Positions 18,279-26,597 of a stretch of 64,000 bases of DNA are shown in pieces (position 1 is the first letter of the stretch; every line of letters begins with the position of its first letter). A program made the position numbers and the translations under genes. This DNA is from Nostoc sp. LPT. Lineage in GTDB: Bacteria; Cyanobacteriota; Cyanobacteriia; Cyanobacteriales; Nostocaceae. The notes beneath the pieces are model-generated. The model saw only the letters and a program-made list of their open reading frames with translations. It was not told the origin of the DNA and did no database searches. Where the stretch lies: the NCBI RefSeq assembly GCF_017115165.1, contig NZ_JABXKF010000161.1:20003-84002 (forward strand). Direction: 5' to 3'.

Positions 18279-19613
18279 ATGAAACTCAAGTCACTTACTA
18301 TTACTATCCTCACTTTTTGTGTTGCCGCTTTTTCGGGAATGAAAGCTGCGTCAGCCGCATCCTTTTCAGTAATCGCCGACGGTCTATATAATGCCGGTGG
18401 TCTGAGCTTTGGCCCTGATGGCGATCTCTATGTTACAGAAGCAGGAATCGGGGGAAGTGGAGCTTGTGTTCCACCAGCAAGCGGTCAAGGTGATTCTTTA
18501 TGCTATGGCACAAGTGGGGCAGTTACCAAAATTGAGAATGGTAAAACCGAGCGCATACTTACAGGACTTCCTTCTATAGCATTACCAGATGGTACTGGAG
18601 CCGGTGGCCCTCGTGATATCCAATTTGATCCCAAAGGTAAACCTTATGTTCTGATTGGGTATGGGGCTAATCCAGCCTTTCGCGATCGCAATTTAGGTTA
18701 CACTGACCTCGGTAAAATCATTGCTCCCGACTTTAAGACCAATTCCTGGACGAGTGTTGCAGATTTAGCTAACTATGAACTCGCCAATAATCCCGATGGT
18801 GGTGATGTCGGTAGCAATCCCTTGGGTTTTGTAATAGATGGTAATAAATTGGTTGCAGCTGATGCAGGCGCAAACGACTTACTCCGTTTTAATACTGTTA
18901 GTAATAATTTGCAGGCGATAGTTGCGTTTCCCCAAGACATATTAACTAATCCCATCTTTCCACCTTCTGATACCCCATCCAATGAACCTGCACAAGTGCC
19001 ATCTCAAGATGAAGTAGTGCGATCGCCTACGGCGGGGCTTCTCCTGTCGGAGACGCTCCGCGAACGCCCATCGCAGTTTGCAACTCAACCAGTACCCTCA
19101 AGTGCGGCAAAAGGGCCTGATGGCGCTTATTACGTCAGCCAATTTACCGGGTTTCCTTTCGCTGAAGGTGGGGCAAAAATCTATCGAGTCGGTGCTGATG
19201 GAACACCAACAGTCTTTGCCGATGGTTTTACCCAACTCACAGACTTGCAATTTGATTCTGCGGGCAATTTATATGCTTTGCAGTACGCCAATCAGTCAGC
19301 GTGGAAGGGTAATTTTGATGGTTCTGTAATCAAAATAGCTCCCAATGGCACACGCACAATTCTTCTGAGTGGCAATGGATTAGAGTCGCCTAGCGCCCTG
19401 ACTATTGGTTCTGATGGTGCAGTATACGTCACCAACCGAGGCGATCGCCCAGGACTTGGACAAGTTCTCAAAATTGAGAATACCAAGTCTATTCCTGAAC
19501 CTGATTCTGCTTTAGGCGTATTAGCGATCGCTGCCTTGGGCGTTGGTTGGTTGCACAAGAAGAAAGAGCTAGCTACCAAACCTCCCATAAATACAGTCGT
19601 GGCGCTCAAATAA
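18279..19613 (+). CDS. scyD: ScyD, secreted PEP-CTERM beta-propeller-like protein
   Basis: 444 residues from ATG 18279 (an upstream in-frame TTG at 18270 is unlikely). The signal peptide is about 1-28, ending AASAASF. The body has NHL/strictosidine-synthase-like repeats such as NAGGLSFGPDGDLYVTEAG and KGPDGAYYVSQFTGFP. The tail is a PEP-CTERM signal: IPEPDSALG, a hydrophobic helix, then HKKKE. It should be exported and anchored or processed by an exosortase. It is paralogous to ScyE. A dispersed repeat is inserted in frame at 19019-19075 and is absent from ScyE at the aligned position. Function is unknown; ScyD-F are thought to act in late, periplasmic steps. Confidence 0.92.
   Translation: MKLKSLTITILTFCVAAFSGMKAASAASFSVIADGLYNAGGLSFGPDGDLYVTEAGIGGSGACVPPASGQGDSLCYGTSGAVTKIENGKTERILTGLPSIALPDGTGAGGPRDIQFDPKGKPYVLIGYGANPAFRDRNLGYTDLGKIIAPDFKTNSWTSVADLANYELANNPDGGDVGSNPLGFVIDGNKLVAADAGANDLLRFNTVSNNLQAIVAFPQDILTNPIFPPSDTPSNEPAQVPSQDEVVRSPTAGLLLSETLRERPSQFATQPVPSSAAKGPDGAYYVSQFTGFPFAEGGAKIYRVGADGTPTVFADGFTQLTDLQFDSAGNLYALQYANQSAWKGNFDGSVIKIAPNGTRTILLSGNGLESPSALTIGSDGAVYVTNRGDRPGLGQVLKIENTKSIPEPDSALGVLAIAALGVGWLHKKKELATKPPINTVVALK
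19019..19075 (+). repeat. Dispersed palindromic repeat inserted in frame in scyD
   Basis: Starts with a HIP1 octamer (GCGATCGC, 19019-19026) and contains a TCTCC-TGTC-GGAGA stem. The translated product RSPTAGLLLSETLRERPS is basic and unlike the flanking propeller sequence. Similar CTACGGCGGGGCT / GGAGACGCT elements are common in Nostoc intergenic DNA. Length is a multiple of 3, so the frame is kept. Confidence 0.75.
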
Positions 19614-19748
19614 AGAGTTTCAAACCAATATCAGTGCCTCTCAATAAAGGCATTATTTACCCTGCGTTTTTTAAGGACTAAGATTCTTTGTCTTTAAAAC
19701 CATAAAAGTTTCCACAAACAAATTACTTAACTCTCAATCTCCAAAGGT

Positions 19749-21125
19749 ATGAAACTCAAGTCATTTGCTCTTACATCTGTTACATTTTGTTTTACCGCTA
19801 TTTGTGGAACACTATCTGCACAAGCTGCAACATTAACAACTATTGTCGATGGAATCAGTAATGCACGGGGTGCTAGCTTTGGCCCTGACCGCAGTCTCTA
19901 CGTAGCAGAGCCAGGTATCGGCGGAAACGGAAATTGCCAACCATCTCCGAGTACGCTGTTTCAGCCTATCTGTGCTGGTAATAGCGGTTCATTGGTCAAA
20001 GTTTCACCAAACGGTACCAAACAGCGTCTACTTAATAACTTTCAGTCTCTAGCAGAACAACCTAGTGGCAACCAAGGCGCTGGTATTCAAGACATACAAT
20101 TCGACTCTAAAGGGAATGCTTATCTGCTGACTGGCTTTGCTGGTTATCCAGGAAACCGCGATCTAGCAACACTTAACCTTGGTTCGCAATCCGCACTCCC
20201 ACCACAGCAACTTGCGACTTTCCCGCCATCAACACCCGATAAAGTTTTGAATACACCGCTTTTAGCACAACTTTACCAAGTTGACTTGAACACAGGATCT
20301 CTCAACAGTATTTTTGACTTTGCCAAAAATGAAATCACCAAAAATCCAGACAAAGGGGATGTAGTTACCAATCCCTATGACCTGACTGTTAGTGGTGATA
20401 GTGCTTATGTCGTTGACGGGGGCGGGAACACTGCTTACAAAATTAAACTTGATGGAAGCAAGTCAGAGGCGATCCCAATTCCTAAAAACATCATTAGTGA
20501 CTCCGACTTGCCACCAGGATTACAATTACCTCCTGGGCTATTAGAGCAGCTTCCAGGAGGAAAAACAGCAATTCAATCAGTACCCACAGGTGGCGCAATT
20601 GGCCCCGATGGAGCTTTATACGTTGGTGAATATACAGGTTTTCCTTATCCAGAAGGTAAATCACGGATTTTCCGCATTGGTGACGATCTCAAACCAGAAG
20701 TTTTTCTGGATGGCTTTACGCACATCACCGACCTAACCTTTGATGACAAAGGCGATTTGCTGGTTTTACAGTTCAGCGACACCTCCCAATTAGGCGGTGA
20801 CATCACAAATCTACCTGGTTCTCTTATCCAAGTTGCTCCTGACGGCACTCGTACAACACTCGTTGCAGCAGGTCAAGGGCTAGATTCGGCTGATGGAATT
20901 GATATTGGTCCTGATGGCAAGATTTATATTACAAATCGCGGTGTTGGCCCAGGACTAGGAGAGGTTGTTCGGGTGGATGGTATCGTTACAGAAAAAATCC
21001 CCGAACCTGGTTCAGTAGTTGGCTTATTAGCACTTGCTGGTGTAGGCGCAACTACTGCTTTCGCCAAGCGCAAACGCCAAGAAAAGTTGGGCGAAGAGTT
21101 GCTAACCAAAGCAGAGACTGTCTAA
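19749..21125 (+). CDS. scyE: ScyE, secreted PEP-CTERM beta-propeller-like protein
   Basis: 458 residues; ATG 19749 follows CCAAAGGT. The signal peptide (about 1-26, ...LSAQAATL) shares its first residues (MKLKS) with ScyD. The body contains propeller-type repeats (NARGASFGPDRSLYVAEPG; IGPDGALYVGEYTGFPYPEG; IDIGPDGKIYITNRG). The C-terminus is a PEP-CTERM sorting tail: IPEPGSVVG, a hydrophobic helix, then KRKRQ. ScyD and ScyE align along their whole length, so they are a tandem duplication. Export is inferred from the signal peptide. The function in scytonemin maturation is not established. Two hairpins follow the stop codon. Confidence 0.93.
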   Translation: MKLKSFALTSVTFCFTAICGTLSAQAATLTTIVDGISNARGASFGPDRSLYVAEPGIGGNGNCQPSPSTLFQPICAGNSGSLVKVSPNGTKQRLLNNFQSLAEQPSGNQGAGIQDIQFDSKGNAYLLTGFAGYPGNRDLATLNLGSQSALPPQQLATFPPSTPDKVLNTPLLAQLYQVDLNTGSLNSIFDFAKNEITKNPDKGDVVTNPYDLTVSGDSAYVVDGGGNTAYKIKLDGSKSEAIPIPKNIISDSDLPPGLQLPPGLLEQLPGGKTAIQSVPTGGAIGPDGALYVGEYTGFPYPEGKSRIFRIGDDLKPEVFLDGFTHITDLTFDDKGDLLVLQFSDTSQLGGDITNLPGSLIQVAPDGTRTTLVAAGQGLDSADGIDIGPDGKIYITNRGVGPGLGEVVRVDGIVTEKIPEPGSVVGLLALAGVGATTAFAKRKRQEKLGEELLTKAETV

Positions 21126-21131
21126 TTTCTG

Positions 21132-21151
21132 TTTACCTGGTGTCAGGTAAA
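21132..21151 (+). terminator. Hairpin directly after scyE
   Basis: Perfect 8-bp stem TTTACCTG / CAGGTAAA with loop GTGT, starting 7 nt after the scyE stop. No T-run follows, so it may be an RNA-processing or stabilising stem rather than a terminator. Confidence 0.5.
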
Positions 21152-21163
21152 GTTTATAGAATA

Positions 21164-21212
21164 GGCTGCTGCCTCATAGAGAAAGTTGCATTTCCAACAA
21201 GAGGCAGCAGCC
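21164..21212 (+). terminator. Second, GC-rich hairpin between scyE and scyF
   Basis: Perfect 12-bp arms GGCTGCTGCCTC (21164-21175) and GAGGCAGCAGCC (21201-21212) with a 25-nt loop. Strong stem, no T-run. With the preceding hairpin it could set the scyF level relative to scyA-E. Confidence 0.55.
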
Positions 21213-21296
21213 CAAATTTCAGAGTTCCCGAACTGGGACTGGGAACAAAATTAGTCTAGGAACGAGTATACCTCATACAACCAGGACTTCAAACTC

Positions 21297-22493
21297 ATGG
21301 GATTAGTCAAAAATTTATCAATCGGCATTCTCGGTACTGGATTCATGGTGTTGGCAACAGCAGCCCAAGCCAAGGCTGTAACATTAACTTACGACAGAAG
21401 TATCGGCGAACCTGGCTTCGGTTCTGGGCAACTGTTTGTTCCCCAAGGCATAGCGGTGGATAGCCAAGGGAATACCCTTATATCTAACGGACGCGGTGTT
21501 AACCCGGATGGTACTCCTAACTACAACCTCGGTGACAAAATTGAAAAATTTAGTCCAAGCGGTCAGTATATTGGAGCAATTGGCTCAGGCGGCACAGGAC
21601 CCGGACAGTTTGACGAGCCAACAACTGTAGACTTTAATCCCATAACAGGGGATTTGTATGCAGGTGATGTTTACAACAACCGTATCAATCAATTCGATTC
21701 TCAGGGTAACTTTATTAGATCCTTTGCAAACGGAGATTTTACCCCTCGCGTAAATGATAGGATTTTCTTTGGACCATCTGGTGTAACATTTGACAAAACT
21801 GGCAACGTTTACGTAGGTGATTTTAACGGCGAAAGAATCCTTAAATTCACACCTGACGGACAGCAAATTGGTGTCATTGGTGGCACTCTGGGCACTGCAC
21901 TTGGAGAAACTCAAGGTGTAGCAGGTGTAAGAATTTCCCCAGTCAGTGGAAATATCTTTCTAGCTGACCAGTATAACAACCGCGTTCAAGTACTCGATCC
22001 AAATGGTAAACCTCTGTACGCATTTGGTTCAGCAGGTAGCGGGCCTGGACAGCTTCTTCAGCCAATTGGCATCGAAGTGGACGACCAAGAGAATGTTTAT
22101 GTAGCTGATTCTATCAACAGCCGCGTTCAGGTATTTGATAAAAACGGTAACTTCTTGACTTCCTACGGTCAACCAGCCCTAGATGCATCAGGCAACCCAG
22201 TTCCGCCTCCAGGATTAACTGACCCCCCATTTGGCAATCCCCTCGACCTTACACCAGGCAGATTTAACTGGACGGGTGGCACAGCCCTCAAAGATGGCAA
22301 GCTTTATGTGGGCGATTTCTTCCAAGGTCGCGTTCAAGTGTTAAACGTAGAAGGCACAAGGAAAGTACCGGAACCTAGTTCAGCATTGGGTTTAGCATTG
22401 CTTGGATTTGGGGCTGCTACCGTTAGATTGCGGAAACGTGGGCAACAAAAGCCAGTCTTCAGTTTAGAGAAAGAACTGCAAAAACAGTGCTGA
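21297..22493 (+). CDS. scyF: ScyF, secreted NHL-repeat PEP-CTERM protein
   Basis: 398 residues. The signal peptide (about 1-27) ends TAAQAKAV. At least five NHL repeats follow, for example FVPQGIAVDSQGNTLIS, FGPSGVTFDKTGNVYVGDF, LQPIGIEVDDQENVYVADS and NRVQVFD/NRVQVLD ends, making a beta-propeller. The tail VPEPSSALG, hydrophobic helix and RLRKRG is a PEP-CTERM sorting signal. It is probably exported with ScyD and ScyE. Its exact task is unknown; a propeller scaffold or binding role in oxidative dimerisation is inference. It is separated from scyE by 171 bp with two hairpins. Confidence 0.93.
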   Translation: MGLVKNLSIGILGTGFMVLATAAQAKAVTLTYDRSIGEPGFGSGQLFVPQGIAVDSQGNTLISNGRGVNPDGTPNYNLGDKIEKFSPSGQYIGAIGSGGTGPGQFDEPTTVDFNPITGDLYAGDVYNNRINQFDSQGNFIRSFANGDFTPRVNDRIFFGPSGVTFDKTGNVYVGDFNGERILKFTPDGQQIGVIGGTLGTALGETQGVAGVRISPVSGNIFLADQYNNRVQVLDPNGKPLYAFGSAGSGPGQLLQPIGIEVDDQENVYVADSINSRVQVFDKNGNFLTSYGQPALDASGNPVPPPGLTDPPFGNPLDLTPGRFNWTGGTALKDGKLYVGDFFQGRVQVLNVEGTRKVPEPSSALGLALLGFGAATVRLRKRGQQKPVFSLEKELQKQC

Positions 22494-22556
22494 GTTCTGA
22501 TGCTTGAGTAACAGTGCAGTAGTGTGTCAAGTTGAAATTAATAGGTAAACAAGTTC

Positions 22557-22582
22557 GTAGTAAGGACTAAAGTCCTTACTAC
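22557..22582. repeat. Near-perfect palindrome after scyF
   Basis: GTAGTAAGGACT-AA-AGTCCTTACTAC: 12-bp arms around 2 nt, in the 113-bp spacer before the glycosyltransferase gene. This is the dispersed GTAGTAAGGAC-type palindrome of Nostoc genomes and would also form a strong RNA stem; there is no T-run after it. Confidence 0.65.
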
Positions 22583-22606
22583 AAATCTTCAAAACATTAA
22601 CGGTTA

Positions 22607-23896
22607 ATGCACATTCTGATTTATTCATACAACTATCATCCAGAACCAATTGGTATTGCACCTTTGATGACTGAACTAGCAGAAGGGCTGGTGAAGCGAG
22701 GGCACCAAGTGCGGGTAATCACAGGTATGCCTAACTATCCTCAGCGTCAGATTTACGATCGCTATCGGGGTAAGTTATACGTTACTGAAAAGAAAAATGG
22801 TGTCAAAATTCAGCGTAGTTACCTGCGGATTAAGTCTAAACCTAACCTTGTAGATCGGCTACTGCTAGAGTTGAGCTTTGTCTTTACAAGTTTGCCACAA
22901 GCTCTCAAGGGTGAGCGACCTGATTTAATTCTCTTAACAGTGCCACCGTTACTCGTTTGCTTACCTGCAACCTTAATAAGTTGGCTATACAACTGTCCAG
23001 TAGTCCTGAATGTGCAAGATATCCTCCCAGAAGCTGCTGTGCGTGTTGGGCTAATTAAAAATAAGTTGATGATTCTCGCTTTAGAAGCTTTAGAAAAATT
23101 TGCCTACCGAAATGCACATACCATTAGTGTGATTGCTGATGGCTTTGTGGATAATTTAATAAATAAAGGTGTACCTGTTAATAAAATTGCCTGCATTCCA
23201 AATTGGGTAAATCTAAATTTTATCCGCCCTTTACCAAAAAAGAATAACTATTGGAGAGCTACCCATCAACTCGATGGTAAATTTGTAGTGCTTTATTCAG
23301 GTAATATTGCTCTCACGCAAGGTTTGGAGACAGTAATAGAAGCAGCAGCTTGCTTGCGCCATATTAATGATATTGTCTTTGTCGTAGCCGGCGAATCCCA
23401 AGCTCTCGAAAGGTTGCAAAAACATTGTCTTGCTTGTGGTGCAGATAACGTATTGCTTTTACCATTGCAACCGCGAGAAAAACTACCGCAAATGTTAGCA
23501 GCTGCTGACGTCGGGTTGATTGTGCAAAAGTGCAATGTGATTTCTTTCAATATGCCTTCTAAAATACCATTGTTGTTAGCCAGTGGTCGCCCAATTGTAG
23601 GTTCAGTTCCCGCCACTGGTACTGCTGCCAAAGCTATTCGAGAAAGTGGCGGCGGTATTATCGTTAAGCCAGAGTCAGCAGATGCTTTAGCCACTGCGGT
23701 ATTGGATTTATATAATCAGCCGGAACTAGCAGCAAAATTAGGGCGTGAAGGAAGAAAGTTTGCGGTAGAAAACTATTCCTTTGAGCAAACGCTAGATCGG
23801 TATGAAGAGTTATTTTCTAATATGATTGCCAAAAGAGCAACAACTTTGGATATGTTGCCAAAATTGAGTTCTCAGGAATCAATTGTTGATATTTGA
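22607..23896 (+). CDS. Glycosyltransferase, WcaI-like GT4 family
   Basis: 429 residues. The N-terminal half has the donor-fold start MHILIYSYNYHPEPIGIAPL and LVKRGHQVRVITGMPNYP, typical of WcaI-like enzymes. The C-terminal Rossmann half has FVVLYSGNIALTQGLETVIE, VVAGESQALERL and the nucleotide-sugar motif with conserved acidic residues around SGGGIIVKPESADALATAV. No signal peptide; cytoplasmic face of the membrane. It is in the equivalent position in the N. punctiforme scytonemin locus. Scytonemin itself is not a glycoside, so it may act on sheath polysaccharide or on a glycosylated intermediate (inference). The stop overlaps an in-frame TTG of the next gene. Confidence 0.88.
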   Translation: MHILIYSYNYHPEPIGIAPLMTELAEGLVKRGHQVRVITGMPNYPQRQIYDRYRGKLYVTEKKNGVKIQRSYLRIKSKPNLVDRLLLELSFVFTSLPQALKGERPDLILLTVPPLLVCLPATLISWLYNCPVVLNVQDILPEAAVRVGLIKNKLMILALEALEKFAYRNAHTISVIADGFVDNLINKGVPVNKIACIPNWVNLNFIRPLPKKNNYWRATHQLDGKFVVLYSGNIALTQGLETVIEAAACLRHINDIVFVVAGESQALERLQKHCLACGADNVLLLPLQPREKLPQMLAAADVGLIVQKCNVISFNMPSKIPLLLASGRPIVGSVPATGTAAKAIRESGGGIIVKPESADALATAVLDLYNQPELAAKLGREGRKFAVENYSFEQTLDRYEELFSNMIAKRATTLDMLPKLSSQESIVDI

Positions 23897-23910
23897 AAAT
23901 TGGAAGAAAA

Positions 23911-24969
23911 ATGCCTTTGAAATCCTCTTATTCAGATCGGCTGAAAAAAACTGATGAAAGGTTGATTGCCTTATTGAGCGATCGCATATCATTATTAGCA
24001 GCATCAGAACAACCTTCTTTAGATGAACAATTGGCTGATGTCGCTCCCCTACTCGCCCAAGCTGGTATTCCTGAGTCTGTTTGGACAGGTGTAGTAAATA
24101 GTTGTTATACTACTCTAATTCCTAAATCTGCAACAAATCATGTCAGTCCCCGAAAAATTACGATCGTCGGTGGATGCGGCAGGATGGGAAGATTATTTAA
24201 AGAGCAACTTTCGTTAGTTGGTAACAATGTTAGCGTTCTAGAACATGAAGATTGGAAATACGCAGATCAACTGTTAAGTCAGGCAGAATTAGTATTAGTA
24301 AGTGTTCCTATTGAACATACAGTTGATGTTATCAAGCGTGCAGCTAAATACCTCGCCCCAACCACCGCTTTGTGTGACATCACGAGTATTAAAGTACAGC
24401 CAACTCAGGCGATGCTCGAACACCATTCCGGGCCAGTCATGGGTTTACATCCAATGTTTGGGCCAAATATAAAATCGTTTTTTGGACAAAAAGTAGTGGT
24501 GTGTCCAGGTCGAAACGATGATTCATTTCAATGGTTTTTAGACATTTTTAAAATCCAAGGAGCCGAGTTAGTTGCTTGCACGCCTGAAGAACACGATCGG
24601 ATGATGGTGATTATTCAAGCAACCCAACATTTCTGTAGATTTAGTCTTGGCGTTTTCTTAGCAGAAGCAAAAATTGACATAGAGCAGAGTTTAACAATGT
24701 CAACTCCTAACTATCGTCAAGAAATTGATATTGTTAAACGTTTGTTTTACCAAAACCCTCACTTATGTGTGGATATTATGCTAGCTACAGAAGAAAGGTG
24801 TGATGCAATTAGCTTTTTAGCTGATACTTACAGCAGTTTGGCAAGACTGGTAGCGATGAAAGATAGAGACGCATTAATTCAAGAATTTGAAAAGGCTCAA
24901 AGCTTTTTTGAAGATAAAATCAACACTTTTCTACAACCTTTAAACACAACTGCTAAAGCGGCTATTTAA
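23911..24969 (+). CDS. tyrA: TyrA-type prephenate dehydrogenase with vestigial chorismate-mutase domain
   Basis: 352 residues from ATG 23911, preceded by GGAAGA; it starts 14 nt after the glycosyltransferase stop. The core matches E. coli-type TyrA: IVGGCGRMGRLFKEQLSLVG (NAD-binding), VSVPIEHTVDVI, GLHPMFGPNIKSF and QATQHFCRFSLGVFLAE. It makes p-hydroxyphenylpyruvate, the second ScyA substrate. The N-terminal 85 residues resemble the AroQ chorismate-mutase domain (DRLKKTDERLIALLSDRISL) but the stretch that should carry the central Lys and the Arg-Glu pair is shortened and lacks them, so mutase activity is doubtful. Confidence 0.92.
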   Translation: MPLKSSYSDRLKKTDERLIALLSDRISLLAASEQPSLDEQLADVAPLLAQAGIPESVWTGVVNSCYTTLIPKSATNHVSPRKITIVGGCGRMGRLFKEQLSLVGNNVSVLEHEDWKYADQLLSQAELVLVSVPIEHTVDVIKRAAKYLAPTTALCDITSIKVQPTQAMLEHHSGPVMGLHPMFGPNIKSFFGQKVVVCPGRNDDSFQWFLDIFKIQGAELVACTPEEHDRMMVIIQATQHFCRFSLGVFLAEAKIDIEQSLTMSTPNYRQEIDIVKRLFYQNPHLCVDIMLATEERCDAISFLADTYSSLARLVAMKDRDALIQEFEKAQSFFEDKINTFLQPLNTTAKAAI

Positions 24970-25006
24970 CGAGATTTTCAACCAAAGATGCACATAAATA
25001 AAAAAT

Positions 25007-26203
25007 ATGATAGTTGACATCAAGCAAAAAAGTAGATTAATTCATCAACGTGTTTCGGTTACTTTCGACTACGAAGTTTACTTCACCCAAAATTTATTTG
25101 AGTTGAAAAATCCCACACTAGCGCAAGTGATTGCAGCAGATGGGGAGACTAAGCCGAAAAAAGTAGTTGCAGTGGTAGACGCAGGAATATTAAAGTATCA
25201 ACCTGAATTGGTGAAGCAATTAGTCGCGTATACCAAGTTTTATGGAGAGGTACTAGCGATCGCAGCCCAACCGATGATAATTTCGGGAGGAGAAGCTGCT
25301 AAAAACGATCACACTTTAGTAGAGCAAATCCAGCAACTAATTGAAGCTGCCGGATTATGTCGTCACTCCTACATATTAGCGATCGGGGGCGGGGCGGTGT
25401 TGGATTTGGTAGGATATGCAGCTGCAACTGCTCACCGAGGAATTCGCCTAATTCGGGTGCCAACAACAGTGTTAGCGCAAAATGATTCTGGGGTTGGCGT
25501 CAAAAACGGCATCAACGCTTTTGGTAAAAAGAATTTTCTCGGCACATTTGCGCCACCTTATGCAGTTATAAATGACTCTGCGTTCTTGACAACTCTAGAC
25601 GCTCGCGATTGGCGTTCTGGAATCGCAGAAGCAATCAAAGTGGCGTTGATTAAGGATGCTAGCTTTTTTGATTTTATCCACTCTCACACCGCAGCTTTGA
25701 GGCGGCGAGATATGGATACTATGCAACAGGTTATCTATCGTTGCGCTCAGTTGCATTTAGAACATATTGCCAATGGCGGCGATCCTTTTGAAATGGGTTC
25801 GTCTCGTCCCCTGGATTTTGGACATTGGGCGGCTCATAAGCTGGAGCATTTGACAAATTATCGCTTGCGTCATGGCGAAGCAGTTGCGATCGGTATTGCT
25901 TTGGATAGCACTTACTCTTATTTAGCAGGATTGCTAGATTGTTCGGAGTGGCAACGGATATTAAATACTTTATTGGCTTTGGGTTTTACGTTGTATGTGT
26001 CAGAACTAGCTAAGAAATTATCACAATTGGAAGATCCTCATTGTTTGTTTTGGGGTTTGACTGAATTTCGCGAACATTTGGGGGGAGAGTTAACTTTAAC
26101 ACTCTTACAAAGGATTGGAAAAAGTATTGAGGTTCATGAGGTGAATTTGTCTTTGTATAAGCAAGCAATTTCGCTGTTGCAAGAGGCGAAGGGGAATTTT
26201 TAA
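25007..26203 (+). CDS. aroB: 3-dehydroquinate synthase-like sugar phosphate cyclase (aroB-like)
   Basis: 398 residues, 37 nt after tyrA. NAD-binding and metal motifs of the family are present: SGGEAAKNDHTLVEQI, the glycine-rich AIGGGAVLDLVGYAAA, RVPTTVLAQNDSGVGVKNGI and EAIKVALIKD. The metal-binding segment reads DFGHWAAHKLEHLTNYRLRHGEAVAIG. Ordinary AroB has GHT-x-GHA-x-E there, so the second half (HWAAHKLE) departs from it. It may still make 3-dehydroquinate for the aromatic supply, or may be a related cyclase with another product. Neighbours (tyrA, trp genes, DAHP synthase) favour the shikimate role. Confidence 0.82.
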   Translation: MIVDIKQKSRLIHQRVSVTFDYEVYFTQNLFELKNPTLAQVIAADGETKPKKVVAVVDAGILKYQPELVKQLVAYTKFYGEVLAIAAQPMIISGGEAAKNDHTLVEQIQQLIEAAGLCRHSYILAIGGGAVLDLVGYAAATAHRGIRLIRVPTTVLAQNDSGVGVKNGINAFGKKNFLGTFAPPYAVINDSAFLTTLDARDWRSGIAEAIKVALIKDASFFDFIHSHTAALRRRDMDTMQQVIYRCAQLHLEHIANGGDPFEMGSSRPLDFGHWAAHKLEHLTNYRLRHGEAVAIGIALDSTYSYLAGLLDCSEWQRILNTLLALGFTLYVSELAKKLSQLEDPHCLFWGLTEFREHLGGELTLTLLQRIGKSIEVHEVNLSLYKQAISLLQEAKGNF

Positions 26204-26597
26204 ATCCATAGGCGCTTCCTTCGCCTTCCCGTAGGGTAGGTACGCTGAGGGAAGCGCAAAAAAACGCAGAGGTTTTATCAGATTATTTATTACTTTTGGG
26301 GGAGGTAGAGATTTTTAAATCGGATTGTTGGTAAATGTATTAAAAAAGCAGTATAAAAAGCGAATAAATTGACATCCAATCGAAAAATTATTCAATGTAT
26401 TGTTTGCTTGACATCTAGTATTCTTAAATAAGAAGCAAAAAGTTTTTTATTACATTTTTTAGAAATCATACAATAATTAAAATAAGTTGACTTAGATTGA
26501 CAGCATATTATCTAATGCTACTACTTTAAAAATAACTACTAATAATCAATTGCTGCTTATTGATGATTGACTAATAACTATTTCAGAGAAATTACTC
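26204..26597. promoter_or_regulatory. Spacer upstream of trpE with a copy of the scy motif
   Basis: A 394-bp gap. The first 70 bp hold a dispersed repeat (CGCTTCCTTCGCCTTCCCGT / GAGGGAAGCGC). The rest is AT-rich and carries copy D of the 42-bp motif (26356-26396). It is the only gap above 150 bp in the plus-strand run from scyF to trpE, so a separate promoter for the trp/tyrosinase/aro half is likely. Confidence 0.55.
26356..26396 (+). promoter_or_regulatory. Scy motif, copy D (upstream of trpE)
   Basis: AAAGCGAATAAATTGACATCC at 26356 onward matches the start of copies A-C; TTGACA is at 26368-26373. The second half (ATCGAAAAATTATTCAATG) fits with a 1-nt gap and a degenerate dyad. It ends about 202 bp before the trpE ATG. 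Confidence 0.5.
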
